A stretch of 64,000 bases of DNA, from the NCBI RefSeq assembly GCF_014596445.1, contig NZ_MECL01000002.1, positions 62,001 through 126,000 on the forward strand, written 5' to 3'. Source of the DNA: Streptomyces sp. CBMA29. GTDB lineage: Bacteria; Actinomycetota; Actinomycetes; Streptomycetales; Streptomycetaceae. Numbering within the stretch: position 1 is the first letter of the stretch; each line of letters starts with the position of its first letter. The notes below the pieces were generated by a model, which had not been told where the DNA came from, ran no database searches, and was given only the letters and a program-made list of their open reading frames with translations. This document shows, piece by piece, positions 50,873 through 59,051 of this stretch. The translations under genes and the position numbers were made by a program.

Positions 50873-51635
50873 GCACCAGTTCGGCCGCCGCCGCTCCCTG
50901 CCCACCTCGACCGCCAAGCCCGCCGCACCGGCACCCACGGAACGCACCCGTGCCCTCGGACGCCTCGCCGCCGACGCCCGCGCCCCCGAGGGCGAGCGGG
51001 CCGCCGCCGTGGACCGGGTACGGGCCGCCACCGTCGCCACCAGCGCCACCGCCGGGTGGGACGGATTCGACAAGGTCGCCGAGGAGATGAGCGACTTTGC
51101 GAATTTCCTCAAGGTCACCGAGGAGCCCCAGGTCGTCAAAATCCTCGATTCCGAGCCCGTGGATGTCTACGTGTGCCACTGGATTGATGAAATTGAGGAA
51201 GGCACGAAGTCCTTCCGGTGCCCTGGTCAGGCCAACTGCCCTTTGTGTGCCATCGGGGACAAGGCCCGGAAATTCTCCGCCTGCTTCAACGTCATCACGC
51301 TCGAAGACCCCCAGGACCCGGTGCTGCGCATCTGGGAATGCGGAGTGAAGATTGCCCGCCAACTCAAGGACATCGCGACCGACGACAAGCGAGGACCGCT
51401 TGACCGGCCCGACCTGTACTTCTCCATCGTGAAGAAGGCGAAGACAGCCAAGAACGTCGAATACACCCTGGAACGCATCCGCGCACGCGATCTCCAGGAA
51501 GAATTCGGCATCACCCCGCTCACGGACACCGAGATCGCCCGTTTCCTGGCCGACCGGTACACCGACGAGATCAAGTCCGCACTGCCGGAGGAGGAGCTGG
51601 AAAAGATCGCGTCCTTCATCGTGGACGGCGCCTGA
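50865..51635 (+). CDS. Phage ssDNA-binding protein (gp32-like)
   Basis: The 256-residue protein resembles T4 gp32-type SSBs. A disordered N-terminus is followed by an OB-like core with a zinc-binding segment (VYVCHWIDEIEEG, FRCPGQANCPLCAIGDKARK), then IWECGVKIARQLKDIATD and an acidic C-terminal region (EEELEKIASFIVD). Position between regulators and the DNA polymerase fits. It would coat single strands at the fork. Confidence 0.75.
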   Translation: MPEHQFGRRRSLPTSTAKPAAPAPTERTRALGRLAADARAPEGERAAAVDRVRAATVATSATAGWDGFDKVAEEMSDFANFLKVTEEPQVVKILDSEPVDVYVCHWIDEIEEGTKSFRCPGQANCPLCAIGDKARKFSACFNVITLEDPQDPVLRIWECGVKIARQLKDIATDDKRGPLDRPDLYFSIVKKAKTAKNVEYTLERIRARDLQEEFGITPLTDTEIARFLADRYTDEIKSALPEEELEKIASFIVDGA

Positions 51636-51636
51636 C

Positions 51637-51825
51637 ATGCCCGCACCGCCCGCGTTCTACACGCCCGTCGAGGTCGCTCAGATGCTCCGGGTGTCCCGCA
51701 TGACGGTGTACCGGCTGATCGACACCGGCGAACTCGAAGCGGTCCGCGTCGGACGCCTCCTGCGCGTCCCCGCCAGCGCGTTGGAGACGTTCTATTCCCG
51801 GCCGACTGCCGTATCCCTCACCTGA
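51637..51825 (+). CDS. Excisionase-family HTH protein
   Basis: The 62-residue product is a single excisionase/AlpA-type helix-turn-helix: FYTPVEVAQMLRVSRMTVYR, LIDTGELEAVRVGRLLRVPA. This family includes phage Xis proteins. Its integrase is about 41 kb away, so it could be the excisionase or just a small repressor. ATG 51637 follows the SSB stop by 1 nt, and a terminator hairpin follows. Confidence 0.8.
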   Translation: MPAPPAFYTPVEVAQMLRVSRMTVYRLIDTGELEAVRVGRLLRVPASALETFYSRPTAVSLT

Positions 51826-51833
51826 CGGCATAA

Positions 51834-51873
51834 GAGTGCGCCTCCCGAGCCGGAGATTCCGGAAGGCGCACTC
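51834..51873 (+). terminator. Terminator hairpin before DNA polymerase
   Basis: A 10-bp outer stem (GAGTGCGCCT with AGGCGCACTC) with further inner pairing lies between the excisionase-like gene and the polymerase gene. No U-tract follows. Confidence 0.65.
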
Positions 51874-51898
51874 CCACATTTGATCACGGGGTGCTGCC

Positions 51899-53803
51899 AT
51901 GCCCATTCCCAAAGTGGTGACGACGCGCCGTCAGCTCAAAGAGGCCATCGCTTTCATCGGAGACCGCGAGGAATTCGCTTTCGACGTCGAAACGTCGGGT
52001 GAGCACCGGGGTGTTCCCGCACTCAACCGCGTCACCTGGATCTCTCTGGCGTCACGGGGCGGCACCACTGTTATTCCCATGGGCCACCCCAACGGGTACC
52101 AGACGATCAGCAAAGCGACCCGACGCAAAGACCGCGCTACGGGAAAGTTCATTCCTGTCCCCGCTGTGTTCTCCCCGCCCCCGGATCAGCTCACCCCGGC
52201 CGAGGTTTTCCAGGAACTCCAGCCCCTTTTTTTCTCGGGACGCACGAAGATCGCGCACAACGCCGTTTTCGACTTGGTATCCGTCGCCAAGTATTTCGGC
52301 CAGATCCCCCCGCCGCCGTACGGGGACAGCATCGTCGCGGCGTGGCTGATTGACGAAAACCGCCCGGCCCTCGGCCTCAAACCGCTGGTGGAGGCCCGGT
52401 ACGGCCTGCGCTACGACCAGGAGGGCGTCGGCAAACGCGTCGAGGCACACCCTTTCGGGACGGTGGCCGACTACGCGTGGATGGACGCCTGGACGACATG
52501 GCTGCTGTACACCCATCTGCGACCGCAGATCACCGCCGCAGGGCTGGACGGGGTCTGGAGCCTGGAGATGGACGTCCTGGAGGCCCTGTTGCCCATGCGG
52601 GCCGCAGGCGCCCCGGTCGACGTCGCCGCCCTGGAGCGCCTCCGCGACGACCTGCGCACACGCATCGTCGGCGCTGAGGCCGAGGTCTACCGCGCCGCCG
52701 GACGCGTTTTCAATCTGGCCAGCAACCCGCAGCGGCAGCAGGTGCTCTACGGGCCGCGCCCTGCCGGACAGGGCCTCAAACCGAAAAAGACGACCAAGAC
52801 CGGTGCAGCCAGCACGGACGCGCAGGCACTGTCGACGTACCAGGGCAAGAACGCCGTCGTTGACCGTCTGCTGGAATACCAGGAGCTGTCCAAGATCCTC
52901 TCCACCTACGTGGAGGGATACCTCGGAAACGAGGAGAGCGGAAAAGCCTCCCGGATTTACAACGGCAGGATCTATCCCACGTTCGCCCAGTACGGAACTG
53001 TCACCGGCCGTTTCAGCAGCTACGACCCCAATATCCAGAACTGGCCGAGGTCCGACAGTGACATCGGCAAAGCCATCCGCGACATCATCGAACCTCCTCC
53101 CGGTTTCGCTCTGCTCGTCGCGGACTACGCGCAGATCGAGCTGCGCATCCTCGCGCATTTCGCGAAGGAGGGCGCTCTCTGGCAGGGCTTCTGGGACGGC
53201 CTCGACGCCCACGTGGCGACGGCCTCGACCATTTTCGGGATTGCCCCGGAGGACGTCGACCGGGCCGCACGGCAGATCGCGAAGGGAATGGCCTACGCCA
53301 TTCTCTACGGTGCAGGTGCCCAGAAACTGGCCGACATGGCGCACATCTCGCTCCCGAAGGCGTCCCATTTCATGCGCGTCCACGAGCGGGCCTTCCCCGA
53401 AATCTACGCCTACAAGGACGATCTGCTGCGCACCGCCCGCCGCCGCAGGCCGGTGCCCTATATCAAGACGCTCCTCGGCCGCCACCGGCGGCTGCCGGAT
53501 CTGCGCAGTCACGCCGAGGGCCTGCGCAAGCGCGCGGAGAGGCAGCTCGTCAATTCCCACATTCAGGGAACCAACGCCGACATCACCAAGCTGGCGATGA
53601 CCCGTTTCGACAGAACACGTCTGGACGGCATGCAGATGCTGCTGACCGTCCACGATGAAATCGCCGTCCTATGCCCGCAGGAGATCGCACAGGAGGGGGC
53701 GGCCGTCCTGTACGACGCCATGGCTGGCCCCGAAATGCAGCTCTTGAGTGTGCCGCTGACGACTGACGTGAAAATCGTCAATCGGTGGTCGGAGGCGAAG
53801 TGA
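51899..53803 (+). CDS. Family A DNA polymerase with 3'-5' exonuclease
   Basis: The 634-residue polymerase has an N-terminal DEDD exonuclease (FAFDVETSG, HNAVFDLVSVAKYF, DYAWMDAWTTW). The polymerase domain shows motif A VADYAQIELRILAHF with Asp409, motif B RQIAKGMAYAILYG with Lys462, and motif C TVHDEIAV with Asp586. No 5' nuclease domain is present. It is the phage replicative polymerase. Confidence 0.95.
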   Translation: MPIPKVVTTRRQLKEAIAFIGDREEFAFDVETSGEHRGVPALNRVTWISLASRGGTTVIPMGHPNGYQTISKATRRKDRATGKFIPVPAVFSPPPDQLTPAEVFQELQPLFFSGRTKIAHNAVFDLVSVAKYFGQIPPPPYGDSIVAAWLIDENRPALGLKPLVEARYGLRYDQEGVGKRVEAHPFGTVADYAWMDAWTTWLLYTHLRPQITAAGLDGVWSLEMDVLEALLPMRAAGAPVDVAALERLRDDLRTRIVGAEAEVYRAAGRVFNLASNPQRQQVLYGPRPAGQGLKPKKTTKTGAASTDAQALSTYQGKNAVVDRLLEYQELSKILSTYVEGYLGNEESGKASRIYNGRIYPTFAQYGTVTGRFSSYDPNIQNWPRSDSDIGKAIRDIIEPPPGFALLVADYAQIELRILAHFAKEGALWQGFWDGLDAHVATASTIFGIAPEDVDRAARQIAKGMAYAILYGAGAQKLADMAHISLPKASHFMRVHERAFPEIYAYKDDLLRTARRRRPVPYIKTLLGRHRRLPDLRSHAEGLRKRAERQLVNSHIQGTNADITKLAMTRFDRTRLDGMQMLLTVHDEIAVLCPQEIAQEGAAVLYDAMAGPEMQLLSVPLTTDVKIVNRWSEAK

Positions 53804-53824
53804 ATTTTCGTCCCGTTACATTGG
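53802..53824 (+). promoter_or_regulatory. Putative phage promoter element
   Basis: GAATTTTCGTCCCGTTACAT matches the pattern at 10672, 49527 and 63281. TACATT (53817-53822) would be the -10 for the gene at 53853. Confidence 0.35.
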
Positions 53825-53852
53825 AACCGACCGGAGAGAAGGAGTTCCGCCC

Positions 53853-54191
53853 ATGCAGCTCGACGCCACCGCCCAGCAGATGCTCCGCGATATTGTGCCG
53901 TGCCCGGAGTACCGCAGCATTATCAGCGCGCTCGGATGTGTGCCTCCAGGTCCGGAGGTGGACGAGAAGGAGCACTACGCGAGCCATATGCGATTGAAGG
54001 CGGCGCTGCCGCTGCATGCGGCGGTGCGCGCGAAAGCGAATTCCGTCGCCGACGTCTTCATCGCCATGTGGTCCAGCGAGAGCGACGGGAGCACCCACGC
54101 GGATGCCTCGGAAATGCGGGCGCTGTGCCGCGCCACCGGGCATCTCGTCGTCACACACCTGATCGCCGCCGGTCTTATCAATGTCGCCTGA
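53853..54191 (+). CDS. Hypothetical protein, 112 aa
   Basis: The product is mostly helical (TAQQMLRDIVPCPEYRSIIS, HYASHMRLKAALPLHAAVRA, RALCRATGHLVVTHLIAAGL) with no recognised domain. AAGGAG lies 8 nt before the ATG and a promoter-like element lies 31 nt upstream. Confidence 0.6.
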   Translation: MQLDATAQQMLRDIVPCPEYRSIISALGCVPPGPEVDEKEHYASHMRLKAALPLHAAVRAKANSVADVFIAMWSSESDGSTHADASEMRALCRATGHLVVTHLIAAGLINVA

Positions 54192-54206
54192 GAGGGGAAA
54201 CGAGAG

Positions 54207-54605
54207 ATGAGTTTCTGGGCCGACAAGCTCAACAGCGGGGCGGCGTCCGCTCCCGCGCCTCCCCCGCGTGCGGCGGCGTCCGGCGCCTGGTGGGCCCCTC
54301 AGCACGCATCGGTACCCGCCGGGCCTCCTGTGCCGCAGTACCAGCCGGAGCCGCCGTACGTTCCCACCACCACGCCCCTGCACCAACGCAAGGAGAGCAG
54401 GTGCCTGGAATGCAGCGGCGATAACACTTTCGAAATCGACGCCCGTCAGGGGCCGCGATGCTATGACTGTGGCGCCACCACCGGTAGCCGCACACGCAAT
54501 TCCACGCAGGGCGCCCCCACTATTGGCACCAAGGGCCCGTCACGTGCGGCCCGGCAGATTACGGGAGCCGGATATCGTCCCGACATTATCGTGGGCTCCC
54601 TCTAG
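54207..54605 (+). CDS. Small zinc-ribbon protein
   Basis: The 132-residue product has a Pro/Ala-rich N-terminus and a zinc ribbon made of CLEC near residue 70 and CYDCG about 19 residues later. A Ser/Gly/Arg-rich tail follows. Such ribbons occur in phage recombination or transcription accessory proteins. Function is unknown. Confidence 0.6.
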   Translation: MSFWADKLNSGAASAPAPPPRAAASGAWWAPQHASVPAGPPVPQYQPEPPYVPTTTPLHQRKESRCLECSGDNTFEIDARQGPRCYDCGATTGSRTRNSTQGAPTIGTKGPSRAARQITGAGYRPDIIVGSL

Positions 54606-54700
54606 CGTCTTTTCGCACCACTCTTTCAGCGGATAGCAGGTCATTTTTTTGCTTCTTAGTGTGGTGGGACTCGTAACGCTCGTGGACGGCGGTAGTAGCG
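54606..54700 (+). other. Spacer before RecA gene
   Basis: A 95-bp gap includes TTTTCGCACC at about 54610, partly resembling the phage promoter-like motif, and a run of seven T near 54645. No convincing terminator or hexamer pair is seen. Confidence 0.35.
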
Positions 54701-55744
54701 ATGCTCGACGCCGATGCGGCGGCCCTCATGGCCACCATCAACAAGAAATACGGTCCCGGCACCGTTGTTATCGCGTCCGCCATGCCGCCGATTCCCCGAT
54801 TCACCTCCGGCTCCCTCGGCCTCGACCTCATTCTCGGAGGCGGCTGGCCCGGCAACCAGTGGAGCGAGATCATCGGTTCCGAGTCTTCCGGTAAAACCAC
54901 GCTGGTCCACAAGACCATCGCGGCAAACCAGCGCGAGAACCCGGAATTCTCCACCCTGTGGATCGCGGCCGAGGGCTACGACCACGACTGGGCGAAAACG
55001 CTGGGGGTCGACACCGACCGTGTAGCGGTCGTGGACACCAACGCAATGGAAGCCGCTTACAGCGTCATGCTCCAGGCCGCAGAGTCGCGCGCATTCGACG
55101 CGGTCATCCTCGACTCCTATCCGGCGCTCGTGCCGGATGCCGAGGACGAGAAAGAGATGGACGAGTACACCATCAGCGCCGGTGCCCGCGTCACCGGGAA
55201 ATTCTTCCGGAAAGTCGGAAAGCCCACCAAGCGCAGCCTGATAGGTGACGACAAGCCTCTCCTCCCGATCGTCATCAACCAGTGGCGGGACAAGGTCGGC
55301 GCCTTCTCCCCGCATGGCACCCCCAAAACCACCCCCGGTGGCAACGCCAAGAATTACGCTTACTACACCAGGCTCGAAGTGAGCCGTGGTGAGTGGATCG
55401 ATGAGAAGCGCCCTCCCAAAGGCACCGCCCGCGTCGGGCAGAAGATCAAGTTCCGAACGCTGAAGAACAAGACGACGAGCCCCGAGCAGCTCGCCAGCGT
55501 GAACTTCTACTTCGCCGACACGCTGCGCGACGGCCACCGTGCCGGAGATTTCGACACGGGCGCTGAATTCGCCACCCTCGCCGTATTCCACGACATCGTC
55601 TCGGCCGCCAGCAATGGCTACATCAAATACGGCGACCGCTCCTGGCGCTCCCTCGACAAATTCACAGCATCCCTGCGCGAAGACGTCGAACTGAGCGCCG
55701 ACATCGCGGCGGCCGTCATGAGCACGGCCTTCGGAAAGTCGTAG
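54701..55744 (+). CDS. recA: Phage RecA recombinase
   Basis: The 347-residue protein is a RecA/UvsX-type strand-exchange ATPase. Walker A GSESSGKTT is at 59-67, Walker B AVILDSYPAL lies around 130, and loop regions include VINQWRDKVGAF. It is distinct from the host RecA in its N- and C-termini. It would act in phage recombination-dependent replication and repair, alongside two resolvases encoded next door. A weak ribosome site precedes ATG 54701. Confidence 0.9.
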   Translation: MLDADAAALMATINKKYGPGTVVIASAMPPIPRFTSGSLGLDLILGGGWPGNQWSEIIGSESSGKTTLVHKTIAANQRENPEFSTLWIAAEGYDHDWAKTLGVDTDRVAVVDTNAMEAAYSVMLQAAESRAFDAVILDSYPALVPDAEDEKEMDEYTISAGARVTGKFFRKVGKPTKRSLIGDDKPLLPIVINQWRDKVGAFSPHGTPKTTPGGNAKNYAYYTRLEVSRGEWIDEKRPPKGTARVGQKIKFRTLKNKTTSPEQLASVNFYFADTLRDGHRAGDFDTGAEFATLAVFHDIVSAASNGYIKYGDRSWRSLDKFTASLREDVELSADIAAAVMSTAFGKS

Positions 55745-55749
55745 CCGCT

Positions 55750-56061
55750 TTGGACAGGCGCATCAGAAACTCCCGCTCCCAGGAACGACGCGTGGCCGCC
55801 GATCTCGGGGGCCGCGTAACTCCTGGGAGCGGGAACCAATGGCACACGAAAAACGATGTCATCGCGCCCGGCTGGTCCGTCGAATGCAAAACCACCGGGG
55901 CCAAGTCATTCAGCCTCAAGGCGGACGATTTGCGTACCGCCGAGCGCAACGCGTTGATCGATGGACGGGAAGTGCTGTTCGTGGTCGACATGCAGGGCCG
56001 GTCATGGGCGGTTCTGCCCTATCACACGTTTCTCGCGCTGCTGCCGGACCCGGAGGCGTGA
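55750..56061 (+). CDS. Hjc/RecU-like Holliday junction resolvase
   Basis: The 103-residue protein matches the small PD-(D/E)XK resolvase pattern: SRSQERRVAADLGGRVTPGS, then GNQWHTKNDVIAPGWSVECK with the D..ECK catalytic set, and AERNALIDGREVLFVV. A TTG start at 55750 is the only in-frame option near the previous stop. It ends at TGATG on the WhiB gene. It would cut Holliday junctions made by the adjacent RecA. Confidence 0.82.
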   Translation: MDRRIRNSRSQERRVAADLGGRVTPGSGNQWHTKNDVIAPGWSVECKTTGAKSFSLKADDLRTAERNALIDGREVLFVVDMQGRSWAVLPYHTFLALLPDPEA

Positions 56062-56417
56062 TGACGCTACGGCCGCACGCTGCCCCCGACTGGTCGGAGC
56101 ACCACTACCGGGGCCCCGCGAAATGCAGGGAAATCCCGCAGCCCGTGCGTGATCACGACCCGTTCTTCGACTCCCCGCTGCGGGCGATGGACGTCTGCAA
56201 CGGCACGCGGGACGGCGTTGTCTGTCCGCGCCGCATCGAATGCCTGCGGGCCGCGATGCACAATTCTGAGCCGTACGGCGTCTGGGGCGGCATGACGGCC
56301 TATGACCGCCTACAGCTCCGTCTGCGGTATCCGGGAATGCCCGAGCGCTGGACATGGCATCCCCACCGGCAGCCCACACAGCAGGAAGAGGAAACGCCGT
56401 GTCAAAAAGCGTCGTGA
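56061..56417 (+). CDS. WhiB-family protein with altered Cys spacing
   Basis: The 118-residue protein has the WhiB layout with cysteines at 22, 46, 55 and 61 and the GVWGGMTAYDR turn. Canonical WhiB has C-Xn-C-X2-C-X5-C. Here the middle spacing is X8 (CNGTRDGVVC), an insertion of six residues, so the iron-sulfur cluster geometry may be changed. WhiB-like proteins bind sigma-A and alter host transcription, and phage WhiB homologues can interfere with host WhiB. The start overlaps the resolvase stop. Confidence 0.85.
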   Translation: MTLRPHAAPDWSEHHYRGPAKCREIPQPVRDHDPFFDSPLRAMDVCNGTRDGVVCPRRIECLRAAMHNSEPYGVWGGMTAYDRLQLRLRYPGMPERWTWHPHRQPTQQEEETPCQKAS

Positions 56418-57283
56418 AACGCACGCCGGGACTCGCCGCCTACCTAGACTCCGTCAAGGAGAGCAACGCGCTCTTCGGTGACATCAGCCGTCACGTCCTC
56501 AGCAAAGCGGCCCGGCCCAACAGCCACCGCAGCGACGTCATCTACCCCAGTGAGGTCGTCAAGGCCCAGTGGTGCCAGCGCGCCACCTATCTGCGGATCG
56601 TCAACGGGCGCGTACCTGAGCGCACGTCATTCCGTATGCAGAACATTTTCGAGGAAGGCAACCGGACACACGAAAAGTGGCAGGACTGGCTGGCCGAGAT
56701 GCGGCGCCTGGAAGGGGACTGGGGCTGTCAGGGATGCGGCAATCAGTTCTACGCCAGGGGCCCGGAGAAGTGCCCGCGCTGCCACGGGTCGCGTTTTAAG
56801 TATCGCGAACTCCGGCTGATCGCATCCGATCTGATGCTTTCCGGACGGTGCGACGGCTACCTGCCCGCAGACGGCTGCCTGATCGAAATCAAGACCCTGG
56901 GGCTCGGCAGTCTGCGCTACGAAAGCCCCGGATTCGTCGCCCGCTACGAAGTCGAGACACCGCGCGGCACCGTGATCGATCTTGAACGCATGTGGAAAGA
57001 CTTGCGTCGCCCGCTCGGCTCGGCCGTCAAGCAGGGAATTCTCTACCTGCACCTGGCACGCGAGTACGTCGGCTTGGACGTCGACCGCTGCGAATTCCTC
57101 TACGATTTCAAAGCCACCCAGGAAACCAAGGCGTTCACCGTCATGTACGACGAAGCGAAAGCGGACGCGCTCATCGGCAGTATCCGGCAGATGGCGAACT
57201 GCGTGATCGCCCGCGAGATCCCGGACTGCCCGGTGTCGTCCGACGGCTGCCGCGACTGCAAGCCGTACCAGGCCGCGTCATGA
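56399..57283 (+). CDS. RecB/Cas4-like PD-(D/E)XK nuclease
   Basis: The 294-residue protein has a Cys at CQRATYLR, an internal zinc ribbon (CQGCGNQFYARG, CPRCHG), and the nuclease core DLMLSGRCDGYLPADG followed by LIEIKTLGLG, which gives the D...E-x-K triad. A Cys pair CRDC near the end may complete an iron-sulfur site as in Cas4/AddB-type nucleases. It probably processes DNA ends for recombination or packaging. GTG 56399 has AGGAAGAGG upstream. Confidence 0.85.
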   Translation: MSKSVVKRTPGLAAYLDSVKESNALFGDISRHVLSKAARPNSHRSDVIYPSEVVKAQWCQRATYLRIVNGRVPERTSFRMQNIFEEGNRTHEKWQDWLAEMRRLEGDWGCQGCGNQFYARGPEKCPRCHGSRFKYRELRLIASDLMLSGRCDGYLPADGCLIEIKTLGLGSLRYESPGFVARYEVETPRGTVIDLERMWKDLRRPLGSAVKQGILYLHLAREYVGLDVDRCEFLYDFKATQETKAFTVMYDEAKADALIGSIRQMANCVIAREIPDCPVSSDGCRDCKPYQAAS

Positions 57284-57759
57284 GCGGCATCGCCGCCCTG
57301 ACTTGGGACGCCCTGGCCCCCCTGGGGTTCGAGCCAGAAGAGCGCCCGGCCTCCGGACGCATGCCCACGCTGCCCGCCGACGTCACGGAGCTGCCGGAGG
57401 CGGATCTCATGATCCTCTTCACCGAGCTGACCGAGTGGGCCTGCTACGCCGCCACCCAACTCGCCGACGCCGCCAGCCGCGAGCGCAGCGCCGAGCAGGA
57501 TCTCGCCGCCGCCCAGGCCGCCGCGTCCGTCCGCGCCAGCACCGAGCGCACCGTAGCCGCCCAGAAGGCCCGCGCCGCCGCCGACCCGGCCGTCCAGGAC
57601 GAAGGGGACGCCCTGCTCACCATCAGCGCGTACCGGCGGGCACTGGACGCCGTCACTGGCAATGCCGAGCGCCGCGCCCAGCTCGTGTCGCGGGAACTGT
57701 CGCGGCGGATCGCCCGCAGCGACCGCTCCGCCCGCGCCAGCCGCTGGGGCGGTGCCTGA
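57280..57759 (+). CDS. Coiled-coil hypothetical protein
   Basis: The 159-residue protein is dominated by a long coiled-coil (about 50-130, RERSAEQDLAAAQAAASVRA, TERTVAAQKARAAADP). It overlaps both the nuclease and the RuvC-like gene by 1-4 nt, so it is probably an accessory of the recombination enzymes. No family is recognised. Confidence 0.6.
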   Translation: MSGIAALTWDALAPLGFEPEERPASGRMPTLPADVTELPEADLMILFTELTEWACYAATQLADAASRERSAEQDLAAAQAAASVRASTERTVAAQKARAAADPAVQDEGDALLTISAYRRALDAVTGNAERRAQLVSRELSRRIARSDRSARASRWGGA

Positions 57760-58352
57760 TGGCCGGGTACGGCGAGCTACCGCTGTGGATGGGCATCGAC
57801 CCGTCCTACGCAGGATTCGCGTGGGTCGGCATCGTGGAGAGCGATTCCATCCCCGGCGGGCTCGGCACCCTGGACGCCCGCGAGGACTACTCCGCCGCGA
57901 CCGCTGGAAAGGGCGCGGCCCGTCTGGAGCTGATCTACAGGAACCTCAGCAGATTCCTTGTCTCACTGACCCAGCACTACCGCGTAAAAGGGATCGCGAT
58001 CGAGGGGTACGCACCCGGCGCGAAATTCAACCGCGAGGCGCTTGGCGAACTCGGCGGCGTCACACGGCTCGCGGTTCATCAGGCTCTGTCGGACGTGTGC
58101 CCGCCCGCGCTCATCGTGCCGCCGATGAGCGTCAAGAAATTCGCCACCGGCAAAGGCACCGCCCCTAAGGACAATGTGCTGCTCGCCGTGTACAAAAAAT
58201 GGGGCATCGAATTCCAGTCCAACGATCTGGCCGACGCCTACACCATCGCGCGTATCGCCCGCGCCGTGGACCGGGGCGCGGACCTGGAGTACGAGCAAGA
58301 GGTGCTGCGGCGCCTCTCTCCGGCCCGGGAGAGGGGAGGAGGGGCGCCGTGA
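57759..58352 (+). CDS. RuvC-like Holliday junction resolvase
   Basis: The 197-residue protein has the RNase H-fold resolvase layout: Asp14 in MGIDPSYAGFAWVG, Glu82 in GIAIEGYAPG, and the C-terminal Asp pair Asp156/Asp159 in NDLADAY. Together with the Hjc-like enzyme 2 kb upstream the phage has two unrelated resolvases. The start overlaps the coiled-coil gene (TGATG). Confidence 0.85.
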   Translation: MAGYGELPLWMGIDPSYAGFAWVGIVESDSIPGGLGTLDAREDYSAATAGKGAARLELIYRNLSRFLVSLTQHYRVKGIAIEGYAPGAKFNREALGELGGVTRLAVHQALSDVCPPALIVPPMSVKKFATGKGTAPKDNVLLAVYKKWGIEFQSNDLADAYTIARIARAVDRGADLEYEQEVLRRLSPARERGGGAP

Positions 58353-58591
58353 TGCCGGGCTGGCACGAGCTGTACGAAGTGGGGTGGCTCTGCGGAACCG
58401 GACGCCCGGCGGCCGACGAGGAACAGCGGGCGCTCGACACCGTGCAGCGTATCGGCGACCCGTACGGCTGGGTCGAGGGCCCGTTCATCCGGCACAGCGG
58501 ATACAGGTCGGTCACAGACCCCGACGACTGCGCGTGGGGAATCTGGGGCATCTTGCACAGAAAGCCTAGCTGGCCCTCTCTTACCGGGTAA
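58352..58591 (+). CDS. Small Trp-rich hypothetical protein
   Basis: The 79-residue product starts at TGATG on the resolvase stop. It is rich in Trp and Gly (GWHELYEVGWLCGTGRP, DDCAWGIWGILHRKPSW). No family is recognised. Confidence 0.5.
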   Translation: MPGWHELYEVGWLCGTGRPAADEEQRALDTVQRIGDPYGWVEGPFIRHSGYRSVTDPDDCAWGIWGILHRKPSWPSLTG

Positions 58592-58642
58592 TTTTTCGCT
58601 GCGCGTACGCTCCGAGTCATATCGGATAACGAGGAGCGTTTC

Positions 58643-58933
58643 GTGGACACCCAGGTCACACAACCGGCTGAGGAGCGCGTTTTCCGCGTCCGCTCCTCTA
58701 CTCCGTCCAATGACCTGGGGTCCGCCATCGCGCACGCCGTCATGGACGGCCGGACCGTCGTACTGCGCGCTGTGGGCGCCGGTGCCATCAATCAAGCCGT
58801 CAAAGCGCTCCCGATCGCCAAAGGATTTGTCGTCGGGTACGGCGTCCGGCTCTATTTCGACGCGAATTTCTTTCACGGTCAGGCCGTGGAGGGCGAGATC
58901 CTCGGTATCGCGATCAGCGTGTTCCGCGACTGA
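58643..58933 (+). CDS. spoVS: SpoVS-like protein
   Basis: The 96-residue protein matches the SpoVS (stage V sporulation protein S, Alba-like) family across its length: STPSNDLGSAIAHAVMDGRT, VGAGAINQAVKALPIAKGFV, then a strand GVRLYFDANFF and EILGIAISVF. The GAGAxNQAVKA signature is diagnostic. SpoVS homologues affect sporulation and septation timing and may bind nucleic acid. A phage copy beside WhiB suggests manipulation of host development. GAGGAGCG precedes the GTG. Confidence 0.88.
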   Translation: MDTQVTQPAEERVFRVRSSTPSNDLGSAIAHAVMDGRTVVLRAVGAGAINQAVKALPIAKGFVVGYGVRLYFDANFFHGQAVEGEILGIAISVFRD

Positions 58934-59051
58934 AAATTAGCGGGCCGCTGCACGGTCGGCCTAGACTCCTTTCAGGACTCCGGATTTTATTCGTGCACTC
59001 ACTCGGGATTCATACGGCGGGGAGTCCCCTGCGCGCGAGTGGAGGCACACC
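58934..59051 (+). promoter_or_regulatory. Spacer before small virion-like gene cluster
   Basis: A 118-bp gap separates the recombination genes from the next cluster. It holds TAGACT (about 58963), a plausible -10, and an 8-bp AGGACTCC/GGAGTCC inverted repeat. A standard -35 is not seen. Confidence 0.35.

Noticed and set aside
54701-55744. Host chromosomal RecA
   Set aside because: It is embedded in overlapping phage genes and lacks the usual bacterial RecA termini and neighbours (RecX), so a phage RecA/UvsX-type protein is more likely.
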